From: Elusimicrobia bacterium RIFOXYB2_FULL_49_7
Lineage (GTDB): Bacteria > Fibrobacterota > OXYB2-FULL-49-7
DNA length: 22,759 nt
Assembly: GCA_001800515.1 (NCBI GenBank)
Contig: MGVN01000227.1
Span: 1-22,759, forward strand
Direction: 5' to 3'
The number at the start of each line of letters is the position of its first letter. Position 1 is the first letter of the stretch. Of this stretch, positions 7,003-15,804 are shown piece after piece. Made by a program: the position numbers and the translations under genes. The notes beneath the pieces were generated by a model. That model searched no databases. It was given only the letters and a program-made list of their open reading frames with translations, and was not told the DNA's origin.

Positions 7003-7994
7003 TAATAATCCGTTTTATCAAGCAGGTGTCGAATGATATCGACGGATGTGACTTTTTCCGCTTCAGCATGAAAACTGGGCAAAACCCGGTGACGAAGGAC
7101 GGGCAGGGCCAGTTCCCGTATGTCTTCGATATCCACCGTGCTGCGCCCCAAGAGGAGCGCCCGCGCCTTGCCCGCGGCCACCAAAAATTGCGAGGCGCGG
7201 GGCCCGGCCCCCCACTTCACCATGCGCTTGATAAAATCCGGCGCAGACGACTCTTGGGGCCGGGTCGCACGAACCAGCCTCAGAGTATAGTTAATGATGC
7301 TTTCCGAAACAGGCACCCGCTCCACCAGCTCCTGGAGTGCTAACAGATCCGCCGATGATAGGACCGGGCTGATTTCCGGATGACGTGAGGTCGTCTGACG
7401 CAAGACGATTTCACGTTCTTCCGGTTCGGTCGGATAATCCACACTGATATAAAACATGAAACGGTCCAGTTGCGCCTCGGGCAAGGGATAGGTTCCCTCC
7501 TGTTCAATGGGATTTTGAGTGGCAAAAACCAGAAAGGGCGGCGGAATATCATGATGCTCGCCGGCGGCCGTTACAAATCCCTCCTGCATGGCCTGGAGCA
7601 GCGCAGCCTGGGTTTTGGGCGGAGTTCGGTTGATTTCATCGGCCAAAAGCAGGTTACAGAAAACCGGGCCATGAATAAATTTGAAAAAACGCTTGCCCGT
7701 AGAGGTATCCTCTTCCAAAATATCGGTTCCGGTAATGTCCGAAGGCATAAGATCCGGCGTGAACTGAATTCGATTAAAGGAAAGATTCAGCGCAGAGGCC
7801 AAGGATTTGACGAGAAGCGTCTTGGCAAGACCGGGCACGCCGACAAGCAAGGCATGGCCGCGTGTCAAAAGGGCGGTGAGCATCAGATCAACCACCTTCT
7901 CCTGACCGACAACCATTTTGCCAATCTCGCTCCGGATTTTTTGATGCGCGGCCTCCAGCTGTTTCACTTGTTCTGCTTCCTGGTTGGATGACAT
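7002..7994 (-). CDS. MoxR-family AAA+ ATPase
   Basis: A 330-residue AAA+ protein with a Walker A motif GVPGLAKT (52-59), Walker B LLLADE (115-120) followed by INRTPPKTQAALLQAMQE, sensor 1 FATQNP (157-162) and the MoxR-typical EGTYPLPEAQLDRF (166-179). The C-terminal lid domain is complete (RHRVLPSFHAEAE). MoxR ATPases are chaperone-like motors that activate or mature partner complexes, usually a vWA protein. The start is supported by GGAG 7 bases before ATG 7994. It is placed directly before the DUF58 gene and 48 bases after the peptidase gene, in the same direction. Confidence 0.95.
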   Translation of the reverse strand: MSSNQEAEQVKQLEAAHQKIRSEIGKMVVGQEKVVDLMLTALLTRGHALLVGVPGLAKTLLVKSLASALNLSFNRIQFTPDLMPSDITGTDILEEDTSTGKRFFKFIHGPVFCNLLLADEINRTPPKTQAALLQAMQEGFVTAAGEHHDIPPPFLVFATQNPIEQEGTYPLPEAQLDRFMFYISVDYPTEPEEREIVLRQTTSRHPEISPVLSSADLLALQELVERVPVSESIINYTLRLVRATRPQESSAPDFIKRMVKWGAGPRASQFLVAAGKARALLLGRSTVDIEDIRELALPVLRHRVLPSFHAEAEKVTSVDIIRHLLDKTDY

Positions 7995-8042
7995 AGTTTT
8001 CTCCGTGTAGGTCGGCCGCTGACTTTTATTAAAACGACCGGT

Positions 8043-9635
8043 TTATGGTTTTATTCCGCTTTCCAATATCTTCAGGATGAGTCGTTCCTTTTTTTCCTGT
8101 GCTTTTTTCCCGCTTTTGACGTAAAGAGCAACAAGCTCCCGCCGAACCGGCAGATGAAAGGGATTGATGTCCAATGCAGCGAGAAAATCCGCCTCCGCTT
8201 CCGCAGGCTTTCCCTGCTCCGCGAAATAGCAGCCTCGGTAAAAATAGGCGGTTACATATTCCGGAAAAAGGCGAATGGATTTGGCGTACGCTTCCACGGC
8301 CCGTTCCGGAGAACCGTTCTTCTGGTATAATTGACCCACTGCATTCAGAACCCAGGGAGAGCGGTTCCTTCCGCTGCTGTCCGCCCGCTCCAATTCCTTG
8401 ACCGCCGCTTCCACGCGGTGGTTTTCCAAAAGCATTTCCGAAAGGCGGACGTACTTCCGGTATCGGAAAGTCTCGTTTTTTTCATCATCCTCGGAAAGAT
8501 CGGGATGCACAATGGAGACCCCATCCACAGGAGAAAGAGGCTGGTCAGCCAGATAGTTGAAGAAAGCATTCTCAAAAGAAAGTGCGGGATTTTTTAGCAC
8601 CACCCGACTTAAGAGGGAATCAAGAGGATGCCCCTCTGCGCAACCCCGCAGGACGGCACGCACGCCCTCATATCCGGCACGATCCACGATGAAACGCATG
8701 GCCATCATGACTTCGGCAAAAGCGGTACCGCTCTCCTCCGCATCCTTTAGCTTTGCCATGGAAGGACTCATCCGGGCAAACGAAACCATTTTATTATCCC
8801 GTCGCGCACGATATAACAGGTCCTGTTCCAGGGCGGACAGGGTATTGCCTTGCGGTTGCCGAAAACGGACCTCTTCAAAATGAGCCACTCCCTCATGGAG
8901 CCAGATGGGTGCCCGGTTTCGGGAAAGCCGCGTAACAACATAATGAACATATTCATGACAGAGCGTCTCTTTCCAACCGTAACCGCGTGCCACTACGCGG
9001 GGGGAAATGAAAAGAAGGCGATTAAATTTTGAAAGCGCGATGGTACCGGTACGCACGACTTCGTCTTCAGTGAGTGTGGATACAGTGATGAAGGCGCCTT
9101 TGGTCGGATAAACCTCAACCCGGATATTCTCTTCCGGCACCACGCCCAGATCCTGTTTCATGGCTTCTCGTGCACCTTCCAGCACGTCAAAGACCTCGCC
9201 TGCGAGAATCGAATCATGCGGATGGATGAAACAAAAGGTGAAATGATCGCCTTTCACCTCCCGGAAAGCGGAAAGAATGGTCCAACAAGTATCCAGGTAT
9301 TGCGCGTTCCGCAAAAGCAGCGTGCGCAAATCGCCCGGAATGGCGGGCAAATCCGCCACGGAACGTAACGCCTCGTCCCGGGACTTTCCATAATCGTAAT
9401 GCTCATAAAGAGCCAGCGAATGGAGATAAGCCCAAAACGGGTTATCCGGCGCCTTACCGACCAGTGCAATGGAAAGCGCCAGGGCGGAATCCGCACGACC
9501 GGCGGCTAAATAGTCCAAAACCGCTCGGGCCGAAACAGACTCGTTTGGCTCCTGTTGACCGGGCAATTCACCGGATACGGATGCGTTCCAGAATAAAAGA
9601 AAGAACGGAAACGCCTTAATTGCCCAATTTTTCAT
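8043..9635 (-). CDS. Secreted HEXXH metallopeptidase (peptidase MA-like) with TPR tail
   Basis: From ATG 9635 (530 residues) there is a signal peptide (MKNWAIKAFPFFLLFWNASVSG), an N-terminal helical region, then a gluzincin-type zinc site: HEYVH (227-231) with the third ligand probably Glu in WLHEGVAHFEE about 17 residues later. This is the layout of the peptidase MA-like domain. The C-terminal 100 residues carry TPRs (VEAYAKSIRLFPEY, ADFLAALDINPFH). It is likely a periplasmic zinc protease or binding protein. ATG 9659 would also be possible; the shorter form keeps a cleaner signal peptide and a smaller overlap (20 bases) with the upstream DUF4175-like gene. The active-site residues are all present, so activity is plausible but the substrate is unknown. 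Confidence 0.82.
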   Translation of the reverse strand: MKNWAIKAFPFFLLFWNASVSGELPGQQEPNESVSARAVLDYLAAGRADSALALSIALVGKAPDNPFWAYLHSLALYEHYDYGKSRDEALRSVADLPAIPGDLRTLLLRNAQYLDTCWTILSAFREVKGDHFTFCFIHPHDSILAGEVFDVLEGAREAMKQDLGVVPEENIRVEVYPTKGAFITVSTLTEDEVVRTGTIALSKFNRLLFISPRVVARGYGWKETLCHEYVHYVVTRLSRNRAPIWLHEGVAHFEEVRFRQPQGNTLSALEQDLLYRARRDNKMVSFARMSPSMAKLKDAEESGTAFAEVMMAMRFIVDRAGYEGVRAVLRGCAEGHPLDSLLSRVVLKNPALSFENAFFNYLADQPLSPVDGVSIVHPDLSEDDEKNETFRYRKYVRLSEMLLENHRVEAAVKELERADSSGRNRSPWVLNAVGQLYQKNGSPERAVEAYAKSIRLFPEYVTAYFYRGCYFAEQGKPAEAEADFLAALDINPFHLPVRRELVALYVKSGKKAQEKKERLILKILESGIKP

Positions 9636-12249
9636 AATACCGTTTATTTTCATTTTCAAATTCTTCAGGTCCCTTTTCCTTAATCGCCTTCTTAATCATT
9701 TCACGGAGATTATTCTCCGGCTCCTTCTTATTCTCTATCTCCACCTCTCCTGTTTTTAATCCGCTACGTCCTCTTCCTGTTTTATTGCGTGCACAGGACA
9801 TCCCGGGCTTGCTCTGACATGGCTGCTGCAAATGACCCATGGCCTGTTCCATGCCTTCCTTAAGACGCAGCATCTGATAGAGCCCGCTCTTGGCCGAGGG
9901 CATGGCCATCGGCAGTTTATACTCGCTCATCCGGTTAAAAGCGCTGCCCAATCCGGACTTGCATCCTTGAAACCCATCCTTGAGCGCCTGACCGGAGTTG
10001 CCTGGCATGCCATCCAGACCGCCTTGCAAGGAGGCTTCAAGTGATTTGATTCGCTCAAGAATGGCACCCTGCTCATTGGCCATCTTACCCAGTCGTTTCA
10101 TGTCCTCATCGGACAACGCGTCCGCCATCTCCTGAAGTGCCTGATCTCCCTGGCTATTGAGGCGTGTTTGCCTGTCGATCAGTTTCTGAAGCGCGTCAGA
10201 AGCCTGCCGCAGCTTTTCCATTTCCTGGGAACCGGTTTCATCATAGAAATCACCGGACGCAGAATTCACGGCCGACCGCATCTGCTCCAACAATTCCCGG
10301 AGTTGTAGCCACTCCTTCATAGCCTGCTCCGCATCTCCTTTGTCAAGTGCGGCCTGCAGCCGCGCCATCGCCTCACTGAGCTGATCCTTGGGAAGATGTT
10401 TTAAGGCGTCGGAATTGAGGAATTCGTCCGGCAAGGAAGACTCTTTTCGGTTCTTCATCATCTCATTAAAAAGGTCGGCCAGCTCCTTTTTAAGCGCCTC
10501 CAGTCTGTCGCGAAGAGCTGCTATTTTCTCATCCTCTTTTTGCTCGGCCAGGCGCTCCTCCAACTTCTGTTCGTCGCGCAACAAGTCATCCAGACGAGAA
10601 ACAAGATCATCGACTTTTTCTCGATCCTTGGCGCGATCCAGAAAATACAAAAAATCCTCCAGCACGACGATTTCCCGGTTTTCCGCTTCCATGGCCGAAC
10701 GATTATCGGCCACCGTTTTTCGGCGGCCTTCCACCGCCTCACCGAAATTTCGGATAAAGTCTTGAATCCCGTCATACACCTCGTCCGAGGTTCGGGCGTC
10801 GTTTTCCATGGCCAGCAGAGTTTCCCGCGCCCGCTGAATGAGATCAAACGCTTTGGCATCATAGAGACCGGACACCATTCGGATAATGTCAAAACGTTGC
10901 GCCGGGTTCAGGGGCTTTTCAAGATGGTCGGCTAATAAAAAAAGTGTCTGCCGTATCAGTACCGCCAGTTTGGCTTCCACTTCAGCATGATCGCGACCTT
11001 CATCCAGAACCGTAAAAAAAACAGGCGCCGAACGACTGCTCTTTCTGCCGGATACGCCGTCATTGTCAACCGCCTCGACCAGAATAACACCCCGCTCCCC
11101 TTCCTTCAGGTTCAAAAGAGCGAGATCACAACGCGCCTCTCCTGCGTACTCTCGGGTTGTGGGTTCCGCCACTTTTTCACGCTCTTCCACGGCTTTGTTA
11201 TCCCGTCCGATAATCAGATGGACCCGGCTCAGTCCGAAATCATCCGTGGCCCGATAATCCAGGGTCACCACATCACGTTTGCGCACAACCAAAGGACCCG
11301 GCGCATTGTCAAGAGCGACCTGCGGCGGAGCATCCGCATCACACAGCAGAGAATCCTGAAGCAGTGTGTACGCTTGGCCGTTTTTATCCTTGGCCAGGAG
11401 ACGATACCCTTCGGTCCGCATGACATCAACCGTAAAAGACAGTTTTTCCGAATCGATTGCCACGGGCAGGCGAATACCGGAAGCCGTCACCAGCGCAACA
11501 TCGGCAACCGGCTGACTGCAACGTCCGCTCAGCGTCACACGCGTTCCTTTTAGACAACGGAGCCGGCCGGAACGGTTTTTCTCGGTCCGAGACGCCAGAC
11601 GCGTATAGGCGGGGAATCCATAGGTAACCGACACATCGCCCAACAGCGGAACCGGTCCGACAACAGGTAAAACCGCCCCCGCTGCAGAGGATGGTATAAA
11701 AGGCCCATGAATCCAGTTTCGCCACTCTCTGAAAAGATGGGGCTGAAGAGCCGCCACCATGGCCCAGGCAAACAATAATGGGAGTAACAAGACGGTTTTA
11801 GAAATGAAATCTTTTCTCGCTCTTTGCGTTGCGTTGTCTACGCCTGACCGAACATGATTCAGAGTGGCCACCAAATGACGCTCCACCAGATAAGAAGAAA
11901 TCCCCTCCTGTTTGATATCCGACAATTCATGGGCTGCGGTGACAGAAGAACCGAATGCCCGGCTTTGTTTCTCCAAGTCACGGGTGATCCGTCCCATCGG
12001 TGCCCTTAACCGGCGAAAAAACAGAACCATAACAAGGATTAGGAGGAACGCCGAAAAAAGGGAAAAGATCAAAAAAGCAAAAGAAACAACCGGGTTCTTT
12101 CCGATTGGGGAAACGATATTGAATAACAGCAGGACATGGAAGAGAAAAAATGCAAAAATCGCCGTGACGCCTTCAGCCCCTTTAAAAAGCATCCGGATTC
12201 GGTAAAGACGGCGAAGCAGATGGTTAAACTTTTCCCGGTTTTCTGACAT
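9616..12249 (-). CDS. DUF4175-like large membrane protein with coiled-coil region
   Basis: An 877-residue protein. The N-terminus has two hydrophobic helices (about 27-46 and 55-78), a third at 150-168, then a beta-rich part of about 250 residues (for example VTLDYRATDDFGLSRVHLIIG) that should be extracytoplasmic. From about residue 500 the chain is a long charged helical coiled coil rich in Glu, Lys and Leu (LEERLAEQKEDEKIAALRDR), ending in a glycine/serine/lysine-rich basic tail. This resembles DUF4175 (TIGR02302-like) proteins, which are of unknown function. No Shine-Dalgarno is seen; a TATATT lies 10 bases before ATG 12249. Position at the head of the peptidase-MoxR-DUF58-TPR cluster suggests a membrane scaffold for that system. 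Confidence 0.7.
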   Translation of the reverse strand: MSENREKFNHLLRRLYRIRMLFKGAEGVTAIFAFFLFHVLLLFNIVSPIGKNPVVSFAFLIFSLFSAFLLILVMVLFFRRLRAPMGRITRDLEKQSRAFGSSVTAAHELSDIKQEGISSYLVERHLVATLNHVRSGVDNATQRARKDFISKTVLLLPLLFAWAMVAALQPHLFREWRNWIHGPFIPSSAAGAVLPVVGPVPLLGDVSVTYGFPAYTRLASRTEKNRSGRLRCLKGTRVTLSGRCSQPVADVALVTASGIRLPVAIDSEKLSFTVDVMRTEGYRLLAKDKNGQAYTLLQDSLLCDADAPPQVALDNAPGPLVVRKRDVVTLDYRATDDFGLSRVHLIIGRDNKAVEEREKVAEPTTREYAGEARCDLALLNLKEGERGVILVEAVDNDGVSGRKSSRSAPVFFTVLDEGRDHAEVEAKLAVLIRQTLFLLADHLEKPLNPAQRFDIIRMVSGLYDAKAFDLIQRARETLLAMENDARTSDEVYDGIQDFIRNFGEAVEGRRKTVADNRSAMEAENREIVVLEDFLYFLDRAKDREKVDDLVSRLDDLLRDEQKLEERLAEQKEDEKIAALRDRLEALKKELADLFNEMMKNRKESSLPDEFLNSDALKHLPKDQLSEAMARLQAALDKGDAEQAMKEWLQLRELLEQMRSAVNSASGDFYDETGSQEMEKLRQASDALQKLIDRQTRLNSQGDQALQEMADALSDEDMKRLGKMANEQGAILERIKSLEASLQGGLDGMPGNSGQALKDGFQGCKSGLGSAFNRMSEYKLPMAMPSAKSGLYQMLRLKEGMEQAMGHLQQPCQSKPGMSCARNKTGRGRSGLKTGEVEIENKKEPENNLREMIKKAIKEKGPEEFENENKRYYEKLGN

Positions 12250-12293
12250 GTAATATTAAAATATATAACTCTGCCGAAAGGAAGGGATATGGC

Positions 12294-13217
12294 TTATTCC
12301 GCGAACGAATAATCCTCAATGTTTCGAAGTTTCTTCTTAAAAACGGTGGGGCTGATGGAATAGGTTTTGATACTGGTTTTTGCGCAGGTGGTCAGATTGT
12401 AGCGGACAGCCATAAAACGATCCGGCGCATTCACCGGTCGGCCGATGACATAGCCGTATATCGTCCCCTTTTCCTCCACAATGGCCGCAAGCTTAACATA
12501 AATATCCGCCATGAAAAATGCGATGCTCGGCGGGAAGAAGATCAGGGTAAAGTGATCGTCAAAAAGGATTTCCGTTACCCGGCCATTTCTTCCGGCCCGG
12601 ATGAATCCGCCTAATGTCGACCGTTTGAACGCTATCTTTGCGCCGAACGTATAAGGAATCTCCTGGGTATACGGCTCTGTCAGGTTGATATCCAGTCGGC
12701 TTCCAGTCGGTCGATTGGATAAAACAATGTCCTTGAAATTGGAATATTCGATTCGAGGAGGTGTTTTTTTTGATTTCAGCACCGGATCCGCTTCCTCGTC
12801 TCCTTCAAAACGCCTTTTGACGTTCGTATAGGCTGCGGCAAAATTGGGTCCTGTAATATGAAACCGCTGACTGCCGTTTAAGAAAGCCTTATCATCACGA
12901 TGGGAGAAAAAAAGCATGCGTAGAATATCGATTTGCGGCAGGCGGGTATGGGACGGATTGTCTGCCGCCTGTTTCGCAGAAACCAGAATCGCACCTGACG
13001 AAAGGATGACATCCGGGGAAAGTCGCTTGACAAGTGAGGCTGCTTTTTGACGGGTTGTTTTCGTTTTCGCCTTGGGTTTGACTGGTTTGGCAGGCGTTTT
13101 TTTTGTCTTGGCTGCGGAAATCGATGTCTTCCGGATCGGCGTTGCAGCAGACGATGTCAGCGTAACCCCCAGACAGAATAAAAAGGCAAGCCGCATAAAA
13201 AATCGGGTTTGTTTCAT
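12294..13217 (-). CDS. Secreted protein of unknown function with lysine-rich linker
   Basis: Not recognised. From ATG 13217 the 307-residue product has a signal peptide (MKQTRFFMRLAFLFCLGVTL, cleaved near TSSAA), a Lys/Thr/Ala/Pro-rich stretch of about 35 residues resembling a flexible wall-spanning linker (PAKPVKPKAKTKTT), then a compact mixed domain with FHITGPNFAAAY, YTFGAKIAFKRSTLGGF and FTLIFFPPSIAFF. The open frame extends 39 codons further upstream but overlaps the divergent exporter gene, and the extra residues look random, so the shorter form is used. It lies 44 bases upstream of the DUF4175-like gene on the same strand and may be co-transcribed. No motif gives a biochemical function. 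Confidence 0.7.
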   Translation of the reverse strand: MKQTRFFMRLAFLFCLGVTLTSSAATPIRKTSISAAKTKKTPAKPVKPKAKTKTTRQKAASLVKRLSPDVILSSGAILVSAKQAADNPSHTRLPQIDILRMLFFSHRDDKAFLNGSQRFHITGPNFAAAYTNVKRRFEGDEEADPVLKSKKTPPRIEYSNFKDIVLSNRPTGSRLDINLTEPYTQEIPYTFGAKIAFKRSTLGGFIRAGRNGRVTEILFDDHFTLIFFPPSIAFFMADIYVKLAAIVEEKGTIYGYVIGRPVNAPDRFMAVRYNLTTCAKTSIKTYSISPTVFKKKLRNIEDYSFAE

Positions 13218-13228
13218 GGGAAGCTGAT

Positions 13229-13246
13229 AATATAATATTTTATGAT
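13229..13246. promoter_or_regulatory. Divergent -10 elements between the secreted protein and the exporter
   Basis: Only 35 bases separate the two start codons (13217 minus, 13253 plus). On the minus strand TATATT (13234-13229) lies 11 bases before ATG 13217; on the plus strand TATGAT (13241-13246) ends 6 bases before ATG 13253. Neither gene has a Shine-Dalgarno. -35 elements are poor, so these are weak calls and the promoters must overlap the opposing coding starts. Confidence 0.35.
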
Positions 13247-13252
13247 CTATAA

Positions 13253-14590
13253 ATGAATGCCCACGCTTCGCAAAGTTATTCGAGTCTGATCCGCTTCTTC
13301 GTCCCCCTTGGCCTTCAAGCCGCTTCACAAACATTAACCTATCCCCTGGTCGGCATGATCACCTCTCGTGGAGAAGGAGGCCCCGTCAATCTGGCCGGTT
13401 TGGCACAATCGAACTCGGTCATGTTTCTCATCTCCACTCTCGGTGCGGGCCTTATCACCACCGGTATGGTGTACGCCAGGGACAAGCGAAATTACGATCA
13501 ATTTCTAAAAGTCAATTATACGATCATGGCGGTTGTGTTATTCCTGCAGGCTCTTTTCTCCGTTCCGCCGCTGGCCCATCTTCTCTTTGGCACCATCATG
13601 GGTTTGCCTGCCAGTATTGAACATCCGGCCCGACTCACCTTTTTGGCTTCATTGCCTCTTCAAATGGCCTTTTTTCTGCGCACGCCTTATCAGGTTGTGC
13701 TCTACAATCATCATGCCACCGTAAAGGCCAGCTTGCCCACCTTCCTGCGCATCGGACTCACCCTCCTGCTTGCACCTTTATTCTGTGCCGCGCACTGGGT
13801 AGGACCTATCTGGGCCGTTGTCTGCCTCACATTGCCGGTGTTGCTCGAAGCCGCTATTTCTCGGCGCTTTGCGTTGCCTTATCTCTACAAAATGGAAAAC
13901 CCGGTAGATAAAATAGAACTCATTCCGGCCAAAAAACTCTATTATTTCAATTTCCCACTCTCCCTGGGCGGCCTTTTCCTTTCCCTCTCCGGCATGATTA
14001 TGGGCGCGGTCATTGCACGCGCAGCAGACCCGGAACGGATGCTGCCGGTGTATTATCTGGCCGCAGGCCTGGTTGGCCCCATCAGTCTGGGCCTTTCTCG
14101 ACTTCAGGCTGTTTCCATTGCTTTTGCACCGGATTCCAAGGAAGGTCGACAAACCTTCCGCTTCGCCGTGATCGTCGGACTGGCGGGCGCCTTCCTGCCT
14201 CTGTTTTTTATTCTACCCGGATTATCTGATTTGTATTATGTCAAGCTTCAGAATCTGAGCCCGGCGGATTTGCCGCTGATACGCCAGACCGCCCTTTGTC
14301 TCTACTTCCTGCCCGTGCTGGTTGCTTTGCGATCACGGATAGAGGGAATTGCCGCAGCATCCAAGAATCCGGTGGCGATCCTGACCGGACAGGCGGTTTT
14401 CCTGGGATGCCTCTCAACAGTCGCGTTTGTCGCCCTGTCGGTTTCAACCCCAGGGAACCTCATCGGGCCTATCTGTCTGATACTCTCAAACGGTGCAGCC
14501 ATCGGCGTTGTCTATCTGGCGATCCGGTGGAACTTCCAGGACAAGCTCCCCCTGACTCGAAATACCAATCTCACACAGACACTGGAATAA
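13253..14590 (+). CDS. MATE/MOP-superfamily exporter-like membrane protein
   Basis: A 445-residue, strongly hydrophobic protein with about 12 transmembrane helices in two similar halves, starting with LIRFFVPLGLQAASQTL. The opening helix with a conserved Pro and the paired-bundle layout are those of the multidrug/oligosaccharidyl-lipid/polysaccharide (MOP) superfamily; the R-F-x-V-P-L-G start is also reminiscent of the ANKH branch. Typical substrates are cationic drugs or lipid-linked sugars, but none can be assigned. It is transcribed away from the secreted-protein gene, with a TATGAT 6 bases before ATG and no Shine-Dalgarno. The next gene, a partial glycosyltransferase, converges on it from 10 bases away; a glycan link would be only a guess. 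Confidence 0.65.
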   Translation: MNAHASQSYSSLIRFFVPLGLQAASQTLTYPLVGMITSRGEGGPVNLAGLAQSNSVMFLISTLGAGLITTGMVYARDKRNYDQFLKVNYTIMAVVLFLQALFSVPPLAHLLFGTIMGLPASIEHPARLTFLASLPLQMAFFLRTPYQVVLYNHHATVKASLPTFLRIGLTLLLAPLFCAAHWVGPIWAVVCLTLPVLLEAAISRRFALPYLYKMENPVDKIELIPAKKLYYFNFPLSLGGLFLSLSGMIMGAVIARAADPERMLPVYYLAAGLVGPISLGLSRLQAVSIAFAPDSKEGRQTFRFAVIVGLAGAFLPLFFILPGLSDLYYVKLQNLSPADLPLIRQTALCLYFLPVLVALRSRIEGIAAASKNPVAILTGQAVFLGCLSTVAFVALSVSTPGNLIGPICLILSNGAAIGVVYLAIRWNFQDKLPLTRNTNLTQTLE

Positions 14591-14599
14591 AAGAGCGCT

Positions 14600-15133
14600 T
14601 TATATTTTCTTTGAAAAACGATTACCTTGACGCGACAACGTCAAGACCGCTTCAGTCAATTCTGTATCATCGTGAACAATGTATCCGTTCCCGCTCCGTT
14701 TGCGCTCTTCCACAAAGCCCGGAAGATCGGAGGCGATCCAAGGCAGGCCATGCGCCATTCCTTCAGCAAGAATATCCCGGGTTGATCCGGCTTCATAGGG
14801 CAATAATAGAATATCCGCTTTCCGGTAAAAACGCTCCAATCCGCTTTTATCTTCTGAATGAAGAAGATGAAGTTCAATCCGGGATCGGGCAGGAGATTCT
14901 TTAATATCCTTCATAAAATCGGATTTGAACAGGGGGGAAACGCCCGGCTTGAAACTTCCTGCAATAATCAGTTTCAAAGGAGGCGCTTTTTTCAGCCAAT
15001 TCGGCAGAAGCTGAATGACTCGATGAAATCCCTTGGTGGGCCGAAATCGGCCGGCTAATAATAAGTAAATCGAACCGTACTTTGAAGCCATGATTATGGC
15101 TTCAAAAATAGATTTTTCTTTGGGAGATTTCAT
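14600..15133 (-). CDS. Glycosyltransferase family 4 (GT-B), C-terminal domain only
   Basis: The 177-residue product matches just the nucleotide-sugar-binding half of a GT-B glycosyltransferase: LLLAGRFRPTKGFHRVIQLL at the start, LIIAGSF, then the E-x7-E type segment around LLPYEAGSTRDILAEGMAHG and PWIASDLPGFVEE. The acceptor-binding N-terminal domain (about 180 residues) is missing, and in-frame stops (TAA, TAA) lie directly before ATG 15133, where the divergent deaminase gene begins. It is therefore probably a remnant of a deletion, or less likely a stand-alone domain. It converges with the exporter gene. Activity is doubtful. Confidence 0.7.
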   Translation of the reverse strand: MKSPKEKSIFEAIIMASKYGSIYLLLAGRFRPTKGFHRVIQLLPNWLKKAPPLKLIIAGSFKPGVSPLFKSDFMKDIKESPARSRIELHLLHSEDKSGLERFYRKADILLLPYEAGSTRDILAEGMAHGLPWIASDLPGFVEERKRSGNGYIVHDDTELTEAVLTLSRQGNRFSKKI

Positions 15134-15183
15134 TAACTATCTTAGCGGTTAATATGACGATACGACAAGGTAGGATGGGTTTT

Positions 15184-15636
15184 ATGGAAAAGGCCGTTCA
15201 GGAAGCCTTTTTAGGATTACGCAAAGGGCACGGCGGGCCCTTTGGAGCGGTTATTGTACGCAACAACCGGCTCATTGCACGTGCCCACAACCAAGTCCTT
15301 TCCCTGAAAGATCCTACTGCCCATGCAGAGGTTCAGGCCATCCGTCTTGCTTGCCGAAAACTGGGACGGTTTGATTTGTCGGACTGCGAAATCTATTCCA
15401 CCTGCGAACCTTGTCCCATGTGCTTTGCGGCCATTCACTGGGCAAAGATGAAACGGCTTTATTATGGCTGTACCCGGCAGGATGCTGAAAAGATCGGTTT
15501 CAGTGATAAATTCATCTATGATGTCATTCAGGGACGGTCTAAAAAACACCAGGTCACTCTCATCCCTTTTTCCCGGAAAGCTTGCCTGGAGCCGTTTAAA
15601 AAATGGTTAAATACACTTGACAAGCAACAATATTAA
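15184..15636 (+). CDS. Nucleoside/guanine deaminase (GuaD-like CDA-fold zinc enzyme)
   Basis: A 150-residue zinc-dependent deaminase of the cytidine-deaminase fold: GGPFGAVIV near the start, the zinc/catalytic HAE motif in DPTAHAEVQAIR, and the Cys pair in CEPCPMC. The stretch GFSDKFIYDVI and the phenylalanine-rich tail match the bacterial guanine deaminase subgroup (GuaD) better than TadA, which would deaminate tRNA adenosine. It converts guanine to xanthine plus ammonia in purine salvage, if so. In-frame ATGs at 15154 and 15175 are possible starts; ATG 15184 has AGGA 8 bases upstream and fits the family length, so it is used. It diverges from the partial glycosyltransferase. Confidence 0.82.
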   Translation: MEKAVQEAFLGLRKGHGGPFGAVIVRNNRLIARAHNQVLSLKDPTAHAEVQAIRLACRKLGRFDLSDCEIYSTCEPCPMCFAAIHWAKMKRLYYGCTRQDAEKIGFSDKFIYDVIQGRSKKHQVTLIPFSRKACLEPFKKWLNTLDKQQY

Positions 15637-15733
15637 AAATAGTCTCAAGAACGGCTCAACCGCCTGATGGACCATGCAGGAAAACTTTACGCCCAAAAGA
15701 CCGGTTAGCCTGCAGCAAGAATGCAAAATAGGT

Positions 15734-15764
15734 GTTGACAGATGTGTATTTGTCGACTTATATT
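15734..15764 (+). promoter_or_regulatory. Consensus promoter with dyad before the STAS-like gene
   Basis: TTGACA (15735-15740, perfect -35) and TATATT (15759-15764) with an 18-base spacer. An imperfect inverted repeat GTTGACA (15734-15740) N10 TGTCGAC (15751-15757), six of seven pairs, covers the -35 and spacer and is a likely operator. The transcript would start near 15771, leaving a leader of about 34 bases with a strong ribosome site (AGAGGAG, near 15791-15797). Confidence 0.6.
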
Positions 15765-15804
15765 TTTACAAATTAAAATAACTGCTTTTACCAGAGGAGT
15801 TACA

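Noticed and set aside
14241..14904. Long overlapping frames opposite and out of frame with the exporter and glycosyltransferase genes
   Set aside because: They overlap well-supported genes and show no protein-like composition or motifs.
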